NCBI GenBank assembly: GCA_949775045.1
Contig: OX459097.1
Location: 9,260,619 to 9,324,618, forward strand
Source: Metridium senile
Taxonomy: Eukaryota > Cnidaria > Anthozoa > Actiniaria > Metridiidae
Direction of reading: 5' to 3'
DNA length: 64,000 bases
Position 1 is the first letter of the stretch, and each line of letters starts with the position of its first letter. A program made the position numbers and the translations under genes. This document shows positions 23,851 through 36,500 of this stretch, piece by piece. The notes below the pieces were generated by a model, which made no database searches, was not told where the DNA came from, and saw only the letters and a list, made by a program, of their open reading frames with translations.

Positions 23851-25190
23851 CTTAATTAATAGATCCACAGGAATGCTCTTCCCTGTTAATATTAACTAAC
23901 ACTATATATAACATTTAATTGCATACAATGAAATCATCGGAAAAGACGTGTTAACATTTGGTCACCTATAAACCCGCTATACGTCACGCTTCAATGCGCC
24001 TAGTCAAAATGGTAGAACTACAGCCACAAAATCGTGGGTTTTTGATCTTTTCTCAAAATATTTGCAGAAAAGTAAAAAACGTAGCCATGGATACAGCTAC
24101 CTCAATCTTTTGTTGACCTTATCAAATGATTTTGATCTACTTTCCGTTCAAAAAGTACACGTACTTTGGGGGGTTGAAAGTTAACGGTTTGATCACTTTT
24201 ACAAGAGAGATTGTGCGACTATTCTCATGTCAAGTTACAATATGAGCTATATTTAAAATTAAACAAACCCTTTCAAAAAAGTAGCCATGGATTCGAAAAC
24301 ACCATTCTTTTACGGACATTTTGATGTGTAATACATGACTATGCGTTAAAAAAAACCACCGTACTTTTCAAGATTTCTGATTGTTATCGCTGTAATCTCT
24401 CGGTCATTCTCTTATAAGACTCTCATTCAAAATCGAGCGGACAGTAGAGACTCCTCGAGAACTCTTTGAATGATATATATTATTTTGTCGCCGGTTATAA
24501 GTCGTCTGAGTATATATAATCATATTGTGCTGTGAAAGGCTTCTCTGGATGTTTAATTGTTTTTAAAAGCGGGTTTCTACTTGGAAATATCAAATGTTCA
24601 CAATCACGGAGATATGTTTTCCGATGATTAAATATATGAATTTGAAAATAAAACTTATTGATTAAAACCGTGCTTTAAGAAACTTGATTATATAATTAGG
24701 ATTGATTATTATTATTTACAGGGAAGGGGGAGATGTAGATGAGGTATGATCGTACGGAGAAGGGGGAGAGGGCTGTTGCATTTCCATTTTCACTTCAACA
24801 GTTTTTGTGTCCCCTCCCTCTAAAGTGCCCCGTCTTGTGTGGAGCATAAAAAATGTTTCCCCCTCTATTTGTATAAGCCCCCCCTCCTTGTTACTGATCA
24901 GGGAAACCATATGTTTGCAGGCCTGTAAAACACAAGGCTGTTTTTGGAATGCATGACTTTTCTGCTGTTAACTTCCGAGGGGTTCTCAGATGGTAGCCTG
25001 CGATGCTTCCGGAATGTTCTTCGTTAGAAAATTCTGGATGTAACACAGGCTATCAGATGGAAACTGTCAGTAAATCTTGGTTTAAAAGGACATAAAAATA
25101 TAACCTTAAGGTCTAAAAATCTTTCAACGGTAAGAGTTTTGGTCGTAACGTTTCTGCAGCAGACTGGATTAGTTTTCTGGACCCTGGGAC
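23851..25190. other. Gene-free region
   Basis: Unique-looking AT-rich sequence with a polypyrimidine-rich patch near 24720-24900. I see no gene. Confidence 0.4.
24994..25052. mobile_element. 59-bp hAT-like mini-MITE, family C
   Basis: Ends TAGCCTGCG and ACAGGCTA are inverted and related to the 849-base copy at 13834. TCAGATGG is duplicated exactly at 24986-24993 and 25053-25060. At 59 bases it is among the shortest transposition products one could expect to recognise. Confidence 0.75.
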
Positions 25191-25194
25191 CCCG

Positions 25195-25600
25195 ACACTA
25201 TGTGGGACATTTGGAAAAACAAACTACTAGAAATAGTCAATAAACATGCTCCGATACAGAACGATATGAGTGAATTCTAAGAAATTCCCGTGGATTGTCG
25301 TTGAACTTAAAGAGAGATTGTACTAGAGAAATAAACTGAAAAAGAAAGCAATAAATCTAAGGATCTAATTGATTGGAAAATCTTCCAAAATTCAAGAAAC
25401 AAAGTAAACGCCATTAAAATTTCAAAGAGCGCAACCACCAGGAAGTCGCTTCCAATAATCATAAAGGAAATTCTCGATTTGGCAAACTATTAATGAACTG
25501 ACGTCCCGCAAACAAGATATTTCATAAAGGAATTAAAGGTAGACGGAAATTCAATAACAAATCCGTCTGAATTATCAATAAATTTAACAAATGGTTTTGA
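25195..25600 (+). pseudogene. Degenerate LINE ORF2 fragment
   Basis: Translation in shifting frames gives WKNKLLEIVNKHAPIQN, FPWIVVELKERL and later VDGNSITNPSELSINL. These resemble the linker between endonuclease and reverse transcriptase in jockey/CR1-type LINEs. Several stops and frameshifts make it a remnant. Confidence 0.5.
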
Positions 25601-25613
25601 TAATTATAATAAC

Positions 25614-25773
25614 GTATCAAAGATATGCCTATTGTTTTGTTGCAATCTCAACCTGTAAAAAAAAAACAGAAAAAAATCTCGCGCGCTAATCAAAGTCTTT
25701 TGTTACATCTCACCTACAATACCATATATGGTAATGGCATTGTTTTCAAGATTGCATACGGTATTTCTGATAC
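25614..25773. mobile_element. Short foldback repeat, family A, copy 2
   Basis: GTATCAAAGATATGCC at the left and GTATTTCTGATAC at the right end. It is about 90% like the copy in URB2 intron 4. Confidence 0.6.
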
Positions 25774-25935
25774 GAATGATGAAAGGATCGGTATTCAATT
25801 TGAGAAGCAATTCAGATCTCTGCAGTGACATAATGCTGGATATAAATAATCTAAATCTAAAGCTCAACGGGAAGGTGAATTGATCGTGTGTATAGATGAA
25901 GATCTTCTTGATTGTTTACAAGTCTTCAGTACGTG

Positions 25936-26225
25936 CCCGGGGGGAGGGGGGCTCCCTTTGTCCAAGTGCATGGTAGGATATAAGTGATCTGCGAAGGAAA
26001 ACGACCCCTAAAAGGTACGTCTGTGCGAAGTTTTTGCCAGCCAAGCTTGCTTTTAGCAACAAAGCAGAGTAAAAATGACCCTTACAGGTACGGATTCATG
26101 TTACATAACAGGTTTTGAATCAGAACCCTAAAAGGATTCTAAAAGGTACGCACAGGAAATATGTTTAACCCTAAAAGGTACGCCGATCACCCCTCACTAC
26201 TTGGACCGAGTCCCCTTCCCCCACA
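25936..26225. mobile_element. CCTTTTAGGG-iteron foldback, copy 1
   Basis: Opens CCCGGGGGGAGGGGGGCTCC and carries repeated AAAAGGTACG and CCCTAAAAGG motifs. It ends with an inverted GACCGAGTCCCCTTCCCCC. Related copies are at about 35552, 40877, 44385, 47036, 49010 and 63300. Confidence 0.65.
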
Positions 26226-26240
26226 ACTCTCTTTGTTTCT

Positions 26241-26379
26241 ATAAATTTCTACTTTGGCTAGAAGATCTCAACGAACTTAAAAAACTATTTCTTCCTTTAT
26301 CATTTATTATAAATTTCTGCTTTGGCTAGAAGATCTCAACGAACTTAAAAAAACGATTTCTTTCTTTATCATTTATTAT
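26241..26379. repeat. Direct duplication of about 70 bases
   Basis: TATAAATTTCTACTTTGGC through TTTATCATTTATTA occurs twice in tandem with few differences. Confidence 0.7.
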
Positions 26380-28397
26380 ATTTACAAAAACAATACCTTT
26401 CAGTCTCTTGTAAAGGCCAGATTTTTCAAGTTCTTACAATCACACAACTATTATAATCAATAAGCACCGCTATTTTTAGACAATAAAGCTAATTTCAGAT
26501 GTTTGCGAACGATAAAATTTAACTACATGGCTGATTACAAATGTCAATGCTGTTCTATTATAGTTGAGGCAATAATAGGAAAAAATATTTGATCTCGAAA
26601 TTGCTCAAAGAAAATTAAGTAAATAACGCTAAGTTCCAAACATATGTTATTGATTTTAACTGTGAATACAACATTTCTGCTAAAAATAACTTGCAATTGA
26701 TAAGCTGAATAGACAATCTTTAGAAAATTCTAGAAGCCGCGAACAAATATGAAATTTCAACAGTTCCAACAATTCCAAGTTCAACTAAATTTAATTACTA
26801 TCGATAGGCAATACAATAAAATTTGTAACACCGTTGTTGAAGTTTATTGACGTTTCAAGGTGTTGCCCTTTGTCTGAGCAAAAGGAAGAAATACATATAT
26901 AATTAATCAATATTTATCGAATATCCTTACACAACACAAAGTCCTTTGTCAATAGGCGTTGCATGTACCAGGGAATATAAAATCAAATTGATTCAAGAGT
27001 GAAATTTCAGGTTATTGAACAGAAAACAAAATAAAAAACCTACATGATTTCATACTGCATTTACAGCTGCAATTTTGGGATGATACTGAGCGCTAAGTAA
27101 TTTAACTTTTTTTGTAAATAATTGTATTACCGAGAAGATTACGCCCGCAACGCCTTAATTTCAGTTAAATTAAGTGAACACTTCATACGGTGTTACAAAT
27201 TTCATTCTATTATATACTAGCCTTTATTTAATATAACTTAAAAGAAAACCAAATTCCCTCAAGACCAACTCGTAGACACTTATAACAACTTTAATATCAC
27301 AAAAAAACCGCCATGAATATCTCCAAAATATCCAACCCTTTAATTTTGGTTTACGTTTTCAAAATGTTTTAAGAGATTAAGATGGAAGGGAAATTATTGA
27401 TATTTATTTAAACACAAAGATTCAGGCTGCATTATGATTATATATTTGCTGATGAAATGGAAGTTATTGTTGAGATTAATATTTATAGATAAATAGATAA
27501 GTCTTTTATGTTCTTACAGTAGTTGTCACGAAAATGGAGCCGGGTTGTTGTTGAGACGATAAATAGTGTTGGCTATATAATTATAGTCTACGCAAGATTA
27601 ATTTCCCTCAATACGTACAGTTGAAGTAATATATACTGGGTGACAATAATTCCATTCTGGCTTGAAAGTACGGTTACTATTCCAAATAAAGAATGAAAAT
27701 CAATGGGGATCTCTGAAAAATTGTTGACAAACTGTCTTTAAAATCAAATTAAAGTAGATCTTAATCTCTTGGTAAACAACATCATATATATTATTTATAA
27801 TGCTGTTTCAAAAAGAAAGAAAGAAACTGGCAAATTTGACAATTTCAAAAACGAATCCATCTTTTCAAATTATTACCTCTTTTGAGCAAACTCAGAAATA
27901 TTTAGCGAAACTGCAACTTGTAACATAATTAATCATTTTAAAAATGAGGAATGTGACCCTACCTCATAAAATAAGACAAACACTAGCTAAATCAAAAATA
28001 AATATTTTTACATAATTACTATCTACAACCCGCTTACTTACTTACTTATTTATTATAATACCCTTTCATCCGCGCCAACAACCTAACAACCTGTTTGAAC
28101 AATGGCAATTACGGACAACTTTAGGAAGAAGCTTTTTTCTCCAAAATGCTACCTGTTGTTGTATTATGATAATGTAACTATATGAAATTACCCCACGATA
28201 AATAGACACAACTACAAAAATAATGTAACTCCTTAAAAAGATGTACATATACAAATCATTTTTGAAAATAATGCCGACGCTACAATCGCAAAATACAACT
28301 AACTGCTAAAGAAAGAAGAAAACGAACTTATATGTGTTGTATGCTGACTAATCATGTAATTTAGCATTTAAGCTACAATATGATGAAATAAACAGAT
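26380..28397. other. Gene-free AT-rich region
   Basis: No gene, RNA or mobile element is recognisable. All open frames are short and of low complexity. Confidence 0.45.
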
Positions 28398-28403
28398 TAT
28401 GAA

Positions 28404-28443
<40 letters not shown>
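28398..28443. repeat. (ATT)n tract 3' of retrotransposon copy 2
   Basis: About 15 ATT triplets directly abut the element end. On the element's sense strand this reads AAT, as for copy 1. Confidence 0.9.
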
Positions 28444-29775
28444 GTATCGTTTATTTAAACTTTTCTTGGTTTACATGTAATGAGTATTGCGGAAATTTTC
28501 TAGGCAATATTCAGTTTTGGTGCCGATTACAACAGTGTTAACTTATGAACGGGTATATAAGGCCTTCACGATTTCACAATTTTGCGAAATTATCCATTTC
28601 TGGCACTTTTTGGCTAGTTGGTTTACTTTTTCGAGTCCTATTTTACTTAGCTCAGTTACCAGTTGTTTTTGGTAGCCTGCTAGGAAGTCTAGGACGACGT
28701 TTACTTGCACTACGTTATAGTTAGGATAGAGTCTCTTTAATCCTGTTCTTAAGTCTATATACTTTTCTGTTTTCTGAAGATCTCTTTCAGTTATGCGACC
28801 GATGTTGCATACGGTTCCTTCGATGATCAGCCACGTCTTGGTCTTCTTGTCCATTATTGTAATGTCTGGTTTGTTTGCGCCATTTTTTGGGGCAATGTCT
28901 AGATGTATTGGGATGTTCCACAGTATTTTGGCTTCGTCATTTTCTATGCAGCTTTTTGGGAGTGATTGTTTGTGCCACGGTGTATTGTCGTCTTGTTCTG
29001 TAAACCCAAAATGTGATAGGATTTGATGGTACACAGGGCGAAGCATACGGTCATGCCTTGCCGTGTATAAAGATTGAGCGATACCTGAGCAGTTTGAGAA
29101 TAGGTGTGGAATTGTTTCTTCTTTTTGATGGCATAGTCTGCAGATTAAATCGCCTTCTCTATTGTTTAGTTTCTTTCGTTGGTAAGTCTTTGTTGTTATT
29201 AGTTGTTGAAAGATACTGGTATATACACTGTAGACAACATCAGGGATGTTTTTCCATATCTTGTTTATATTGTAGCTTTCTTTCTCTAGATCTTGGTCTT
29301 TCCATTGCGTAGTAAGGTACTGTCCAACCCACGGTTGTTGCTTTACCTCCTCCTCCAGTTTCTTCTCTGTTTCTTTCCTAAGTATTGATTTAATGTATCT
29401 TGGCTGGCATTTAGATACTTCTGCACTAGCGCTACTTGAAGTGATGGTGGTTGTTTTTTCTTTGGAGTCATATCTTATGTCCAGGTTTAGTTGGTGTGCA
29501 TACGTTTTTGCATCCTTTATTATGGACTTTAGAGACTTCTTTTCCTTGTACAATTGGAAAGATGAGACAAGTTGGACATGTGGGTCAGCACTCGTTGTTA
29601 AGTAGTGTGCTGTCTTGATCTTAGTGGTTTTATACAGCATCTCTAATTGCTGAAGACCTTTACCTCCTTTGTGGAATGGGAGATAGAGTATAGCGTTCGA
29701 CTCATGTCTGTGTTTACAAGTGTTCTCATTCATTATTTGGCGTGTTTTCCTATCAAGTTGTTGTAGGTCCAATCA

Positions 29776-29777
<2 letters not shown>
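28444..29777 (-). mobile_element. R2/R4-like non-LTR retrotransposon, 5'-truncated copy 2
   Basis: The open frame runs from the 5' junction at about 29772 to the stop at 28543, 409 residues without a true start. It adds about 145 residues to copy 1. The added part is the thumb or linker region after reverse transcriptase, with LQQLDRKTRQIMNENTCK, then LYLPFHKGGKGLQQLEML. The CCHC knuckle and PD...E endonuclease core follow. Over the shared 890 bases, reverse-strand frames of 62, 77 and 99 codons are identical in the two copies, so the DNA is essentially identical. The 5' end lies against (ATT)n at 29778. Confidence 0.85.

Positions 29778-29866
<89 letters not shown>
29778..29866. repeat. (ATT)n tract 5' of retrotransposon copy 2
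   Basis: About 30 ATT triplets directly adjoin the truncated 5' end of the element. Confidence 0.95.
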
Positions 29867-29867
<1 letters not shown>

Positions 29868-30017
29868 GAGAACTTGCGCGATTTGTGGGCTTGCGGGTTT
29901 TGTGATTTGTATATTATAAATGACTCCTCTGTCCAACTCTTCCATAACTTATTAAATAGGCTCATGGAAAAAGAAAGAAAGAATTAACGGTTTCCACGCG
30001 TAAAAATTTGCAAATTT

Positions 30018-30945
30018 TAAAATAAGATGTCATTAATATCCAGGATACTTTTTTTAGGTTATTAGAGTTAAGGCTTTGCGTGAAGTGTCTATAACAGTGT
30101 CATAAAATAAGAAATAAATTACGCTTTTCACGTGTACGTAAATTCAGTTTCTCGACATTGTACGTAAAATAGTACATTACTATAGTTGACTAGTTTGCCT
30201 CCTTGTCAGTGGGGATTCTTCTCTGAAGGCCATTATGAAAACTACCGGGCCAAAACGTAAACATGACTTTCGACTGCATCATTGTAGCAGTCTTCATCAG
30301 AATGAATTTGGAACGTTATGTTATTTAAAAAACTTTTATTAAAAAAATACCAAAAATGACTTTTTTGGTAGGCTAGTTTTCACATAGCGCTAGCTCAGAG
30401 AAGAATCCCCACTGACAAGGAGGCAAACCAGTTAACTAAACTGTTTTACATACAACGTCGAGAAACTTAATTTACACGTGAAAAGTTATAGACCAAATCG
30501 AAATATGGCGACCTGCTATTGTTCTTGACTGACTAGCCTCGTGTTCATGATGGTATACAATCGAGTTTTCACATGAATGAGAGGCTAGTGAGTCAAGAAC
30601 AATTGTTATTCAAATTGGTCGCCATATTTCGATTCGGTGTATTTCTTAGGCATCTTCTACACGAATCCGATCCGGCTGAAACCGCATAGAAATATTTGCG
30701 TCCACACGAATCCTGTTGATCGTTTCCTATTCAAAAGTATGCGGTTTCGGTGACCGGATTCACTGGATTTGTGTGGACGATGTGATAGGCCGATTAGCAT
30801 CAAAAAGTATGCGGTTTCAAAAGTATCCGGATTCGTGTAGCTGGGGTCTTATTTTATGACACTGTTATAAACACCTCACGCAATGCCTTAAATCTACTAA
30901 ACTAAAAAACGTATCCTTGATATTTATGACATCTTCTTTTAAAAT
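30018..30945. mobile_element. Nested foldback cluster
   Basis: Outer inverted arms of about 90 bases (30018-30110 and 30850-30945) share TATAACAGTGTCATAAAATAAG and inverse. Inside is a second inverted pair, GTTTGCCTCCTTGTCAGTGG near 30195 and its inverse near 30410. Two further hairpins are inserted: 30492-30640 (arms with AAATCGAAATATGGCGACC) and 30657-30848 (arms with ACACGAATCCG and AAACCGCATA). None is coding. Confidence 0.7.
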
Positions 30946-31089
30946 CTCCAGCTTAATAATGAGACTCTTAAACACAGACGCGAAAGTCATGTTCTTAACT
31001 TGGTAAAGAAATGTTTAAAAAAGCATTGTCCGCAATGTTTAATGAATTATTTTAATTATAATAGAGAAATAATACTCAGAAGCACAAGG

Positions 31090-31523
31090 CAAAGTGACCA
31101 GTTCAGGCCGCCTTCAGTAAAACTGGAAGGTACTAAAAAGGCCTTTTTTATCACGTTTGTATAGTTTTTAATAGGAATTTGTAGATGTATTTTATATTTA
31201 TTATACGTTTGAGCGATTTTGTCTGGCCCATGAAAAGCAGTACCAAATAGTTAGCGGTTGACATAAGTTGGTTTCTTTGTTTCGATACTGTTCCCGCTGG
31301 CTATACACCTTTTCACGTGGCAGATAGGGTCGCTCTACCCTAATAGTATTTATCTTAGCACAACTTTTACTGTATAATTTCTTATTCTATTTTATCTTTT
31401 AATATTGTATATAATTAGTTTTTAGTATTATTTTTCCTAGTTTTATTTTTTTGTAGGGCCTCTATTGATAACAGTTATTACATTTTGTAAATACTGAAAG
31501 AGCTACCCTGTTTAAATCAAGGA
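31090..31523 (+). mobile_element. Probable LINE 3' end seeding the (ATCT)n array
   Basis: Non-coding sequence ending GAGCTACCCTGTTTAAATCA and then AGGAATCTATCTATC. The form (a unique 3' UTR running straight into a short-unit tail) is that of CR1-like LINE 3' ends. There is no coding part to confirm it. Confidence 0.4.
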
Positions 31524-32528
<1,005 letters not shown>

Positions 32529-32704
32529 AGTATTTGAAAAACAAAAATAAGTTGGCCGGATCACCAGCAGCAGGTTATGTGATTACCAATGATGGATACA
32601 TTCATTACGTCATATAAGATTAATGAACTACCAACGGCTTATAATTAAATACGATATATAACAAAACGTTTAGTGTCTCACCAGGGTACGTCGGGATCAC
32701 AGCC

Positions 32705-33573
32705 ATGAGGATATTTGTAAGTAAACACATTGAAAACTGTTGTAAATACATAATGTAATATTCAAGCCAATAGGTAATAGTGATAAAGCAATTTATGTAT
32801 TGCTGCACATTTTTTGATTTTAAAGCCAAAACTGGTAAATAGTTGCAGATATTCTAATACATTGCTGTGAAAACATTGAAAACTGTTGTAAATTCTTTTT
32901 TGTCGCGTGTCGTATTATTATATAATATAACATTCAAGCCTATAGGTAATAGTGATAAAGCAATTTTTGTATTGCTGCACATCTTTTGATTTTAAAGCCA
33001 AAACTGGTAAATAGTTGCAGATATTCTAATACATTATTGTGAATACATTGAAAACTGTTGTAAATTCTTTTGTGTCGCGCGTTTTACTTGCATATAATGT
33101 AACATTCGATTCAAGCCAATATGTAATAGTGATAAAGCAATTTTTGCATTGCTTCACATCTTTTGATTTTAAAGCCAAAACTGGTAAATAGTTGCAGATA
33201 TTCTAATACATTGTTGTGAACACATTGTAAACTGTTGTAATTTTTTTTGTGTCGCGCATACCCTGTCCATAACCACCCTCAGTGACTGGCTCTTACTAAT
33301 ACTGATATATTAACTACTAATTTCTCATGATTGTAAACCGCCAATGGTCCGTACAAATACATAATTGTAAAGCGCATTTAGACATGTGAAATATGCTATA
33401 TAAGCACCACATAACATTACATTAACAATGATATATTGTGTGCCAATTTATTTGAATGAAATTTTAGTTGATTTGATATATTTTTGAACAGATAGCGATT
33501 GTGGCTTTTGTGCTCGTGTTCTCCGATGGGGTTCTTTCACTCAGTATCCACAAGCTCAAGGAACCTGATAATG
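32705..33573 (+). CDS. Astacin gene exons 1-2: signal peptide
   Basis: Exon 1 contributes only four codons (MRIF, 32705-32716) before a GTAAGT donor. Exon 2 (33492-33573) continues [18 protein letters not shown], giving a typical secretory signal with likely cleavage after about residue 22. The untranslated part of exon 1 extends leftward for an unknown distance. The start is chosen because this ATG alone links in phase to the hydrophobic exon 2. Confidence 0.8.
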
Positions 33574-36500
33574 GTAAGTTTTAAAATGGTGTTCTCAACT
33601 GATATAGATTGCAAACAAATATCATATAATACAGTAAACATCCGCATATAAGAACCAGTGGATTAAGAACCACTAGGCTAAAATTTGCTTTTTAAGCACC
33701 TGTTAAAAAAAACAACACTTTAGCCTAAGAAATTAGACTGGTTCTTATTTGAAAGGTTTCAAGATTTAATTGGATTTATTTTATTATTTTTTCAAAAGTT
33801 TAAAATTATAAGGTTATATACATGACTGACTATTACTGAAACAGTATTTTTTCTTTGATTCTTTCAAAAAATAAAATGTTATGCATGTTATATATACACC
33901 TACTTGAACTAAGGTTGTCATACAAAAAAGAACATTTGTCACAAAGAAAATAGAACATTTGTGATTTAGTGCGAAAGGAATTAATTAAAAGACAAAAAAG
34001 AGAGTTCAGCTTGACTGATCTTCTTTTGTCTTTTAACCAATTCCTATCGTACTAAATCACAAATGTTCTATTTTCTTTATGAGAAATGTTCTATTTTTGT
34101 ATGACAACCTTATTGCAAGTAGGTGTACGTCTATTTATATTAAGCAACAAAAAGACCATATAATGGAAATTGTTCCTGCTTTGTAAATAAGAACCAGTTA
34201 AGGACCACCTTAGCCTAATTTCTCACTAAATACAAATTACATAAGAACCACTTTAACCTAACCTCGAAAAATAGTGGGTTTTTACTGTATTTGTTAATTT
34301 AAATCATGTAAATACATATCACATGTACAACACATGAATAAATTAAAGGTACATGCTACACCTGTAATCACCATTTTGGTTAAGGCCCGGGCAAACGGTT
34401 TCAACATTTGCTTCAACATCCGTTCTATTTTGCTGAATGGCAATGTTTAAACGCTTTTAAACTCTTTCAACATGGTAGTAAAGTATAAACTTTCTCTGGT
34501 TTTATGAGTTTAATGGATGACTTTAATGGATGAGTTATGAATTTAATGGATGAGCCGAAAGCTAATTTATAAACCAGAGAACGTTTACTTTACTTCATAT
34601 ATCCTGGTTTCTCATCTATTTTCAAATCTTTCAACATTGTTGAAACGTGTTGAATCGATGTTGATTTGATGTTGAAAGAGTTAAAAGCGTTTATTATTAA
34701 TAAACATTGCCATTCAACAAAATCGAACGGATGTCGAAGCAAATGTTGACAATGTTGAAACCGTTTGCCCGGGGCTTTAGTTGTTTTAGCCTAAGATCAA
34801 TAGGTAGCCGGTCATACATTATACATCTACATTGTACAAAAGGCAAAAGTTAACTGTAAATTGTGTGAATTTAGGCATAAGTAATGATATTGAATTGTTA
34901 TCTTTTGCTCAATGCAGTTTTGAGAAACACTATTGATTAGATATACTTGACTATGGATGACATTGAGACGTCCTTAATTTTCCAGAGGCATCATGAATGT
35001 TTACCTTCTGACGCCCCATGTTTCGCACCTCATTTACCTAGATAACACAGGATCCCCAAATCTCTCCCCAAATTTCCCCGAAAACTTCACAAGAACACCT
35101 GTTCTGCAGGTTACTTCTGATCATGAAAATGACTCCCAAACTGAAGATGACATTCTCGATCTAAGATTGTCAGACATCAGACACTAAGTCAACGGACTTT
35201 CTAATCACTACAAAATCATATCTTTTATATGTATATCTTTATTTGTGTAAATTGAATTTTCTATTTAGAGCAAATGCAGTTGAACCATGAAATAATATCA
35301 AGTAAATCTGTAACAAATAGTCACTATTTATATTGTTGCTAGAGTAGACGCACTTAATCCGTGAAACAAATACTAATTTTTAGTACTAAATAGTGACAAT
35401 AAAACAATTTTTTTATGAAATAGTACTAATTAGTACTAATTATATGTCACGGATTTAGTGAGTCTACTCTACTATTCACCCAGAAAAAATAATAAAACAA
35501 AGGATAATGAGGTTTCGTATGTATTACTCTTTTGTCTCATGATGTTCTGGTTGAGCGCCCAGGGGGAGGGGTGGGGGGACTCCCTTAGAAAGTGGATAGG
35601 AGTGCTCGACGAACCTTTCAAGGTCAAAAATAGGACTCTCGCGTACCTTTTTGGGTCTCGAACTGGCACCGCACCTTTTAGGGTCAGTTTTCGAACTTCA
35701 GTATATACATATTGAAAAATGTTTAAATGTGGTCGCACTATTCAAAAGCGTTCGACACAGTTAATCATAACATACTCTTAAAAAAATTAGAAAAATATGG
35801 TATACAAGGACTCCCATTGCAATGGTTTTATAGCTATTTATCTAATAGAGCTCAGTTCGTACAAATTGGCAACATAAAGTCAAAAAAACTAATCATGAAT
35901 TCCGGTGTTCCACAAGGGTCTACACTTGGTCCCCTATTATTTCTTATCTATATAAATGATCTTGCCGACTCTTCAGAATCTTTGCAGATGATACAAATAT
36001 CTTTTATTCTTCCAAAAATCTGAATGAACTTCAAAATATAATGAATAATGAACTCCCTAAGGTATATCAATATTGCAATGTAAACAAATTGTCAATTAAC
36101 TTTGCTAAAACTAACTATATGATAATAACAACTACGCAAAGGAAAAATGCACAAATCAACATTCCTAATATTACACAAAAATGTTGTATTAAATACCTAG
36201 GTGTATATATTGATAAACACTTAAATTGGAAAAATCATTTATCATATATTAGTAATAAAATTGCAAAAAATATTGGGATTCTATATAGACTGAGAAGATA
36301 TTTAAGCTTAAAAATGCTAACTAGCTTTTATTACTCCTTAATCTATCCCTATATTAACTATGGAATTATGAGTTGGGGATGTACCTATAAAACCACCATT
36401 GATAAGCTATCCTCGCAACTAAGGAAATGTGTCAGATGTATTTTTTTCCTTAATAGACGCAATGATCCGTGTCCGTATTTCAAACTACTGGGCATCCTAC

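Noticed and set aside
24716..24910. 64-codon reverse frame
   Set aside because: Low-complexity purine/pyrimidine-biased sequence with no domain or splice support.
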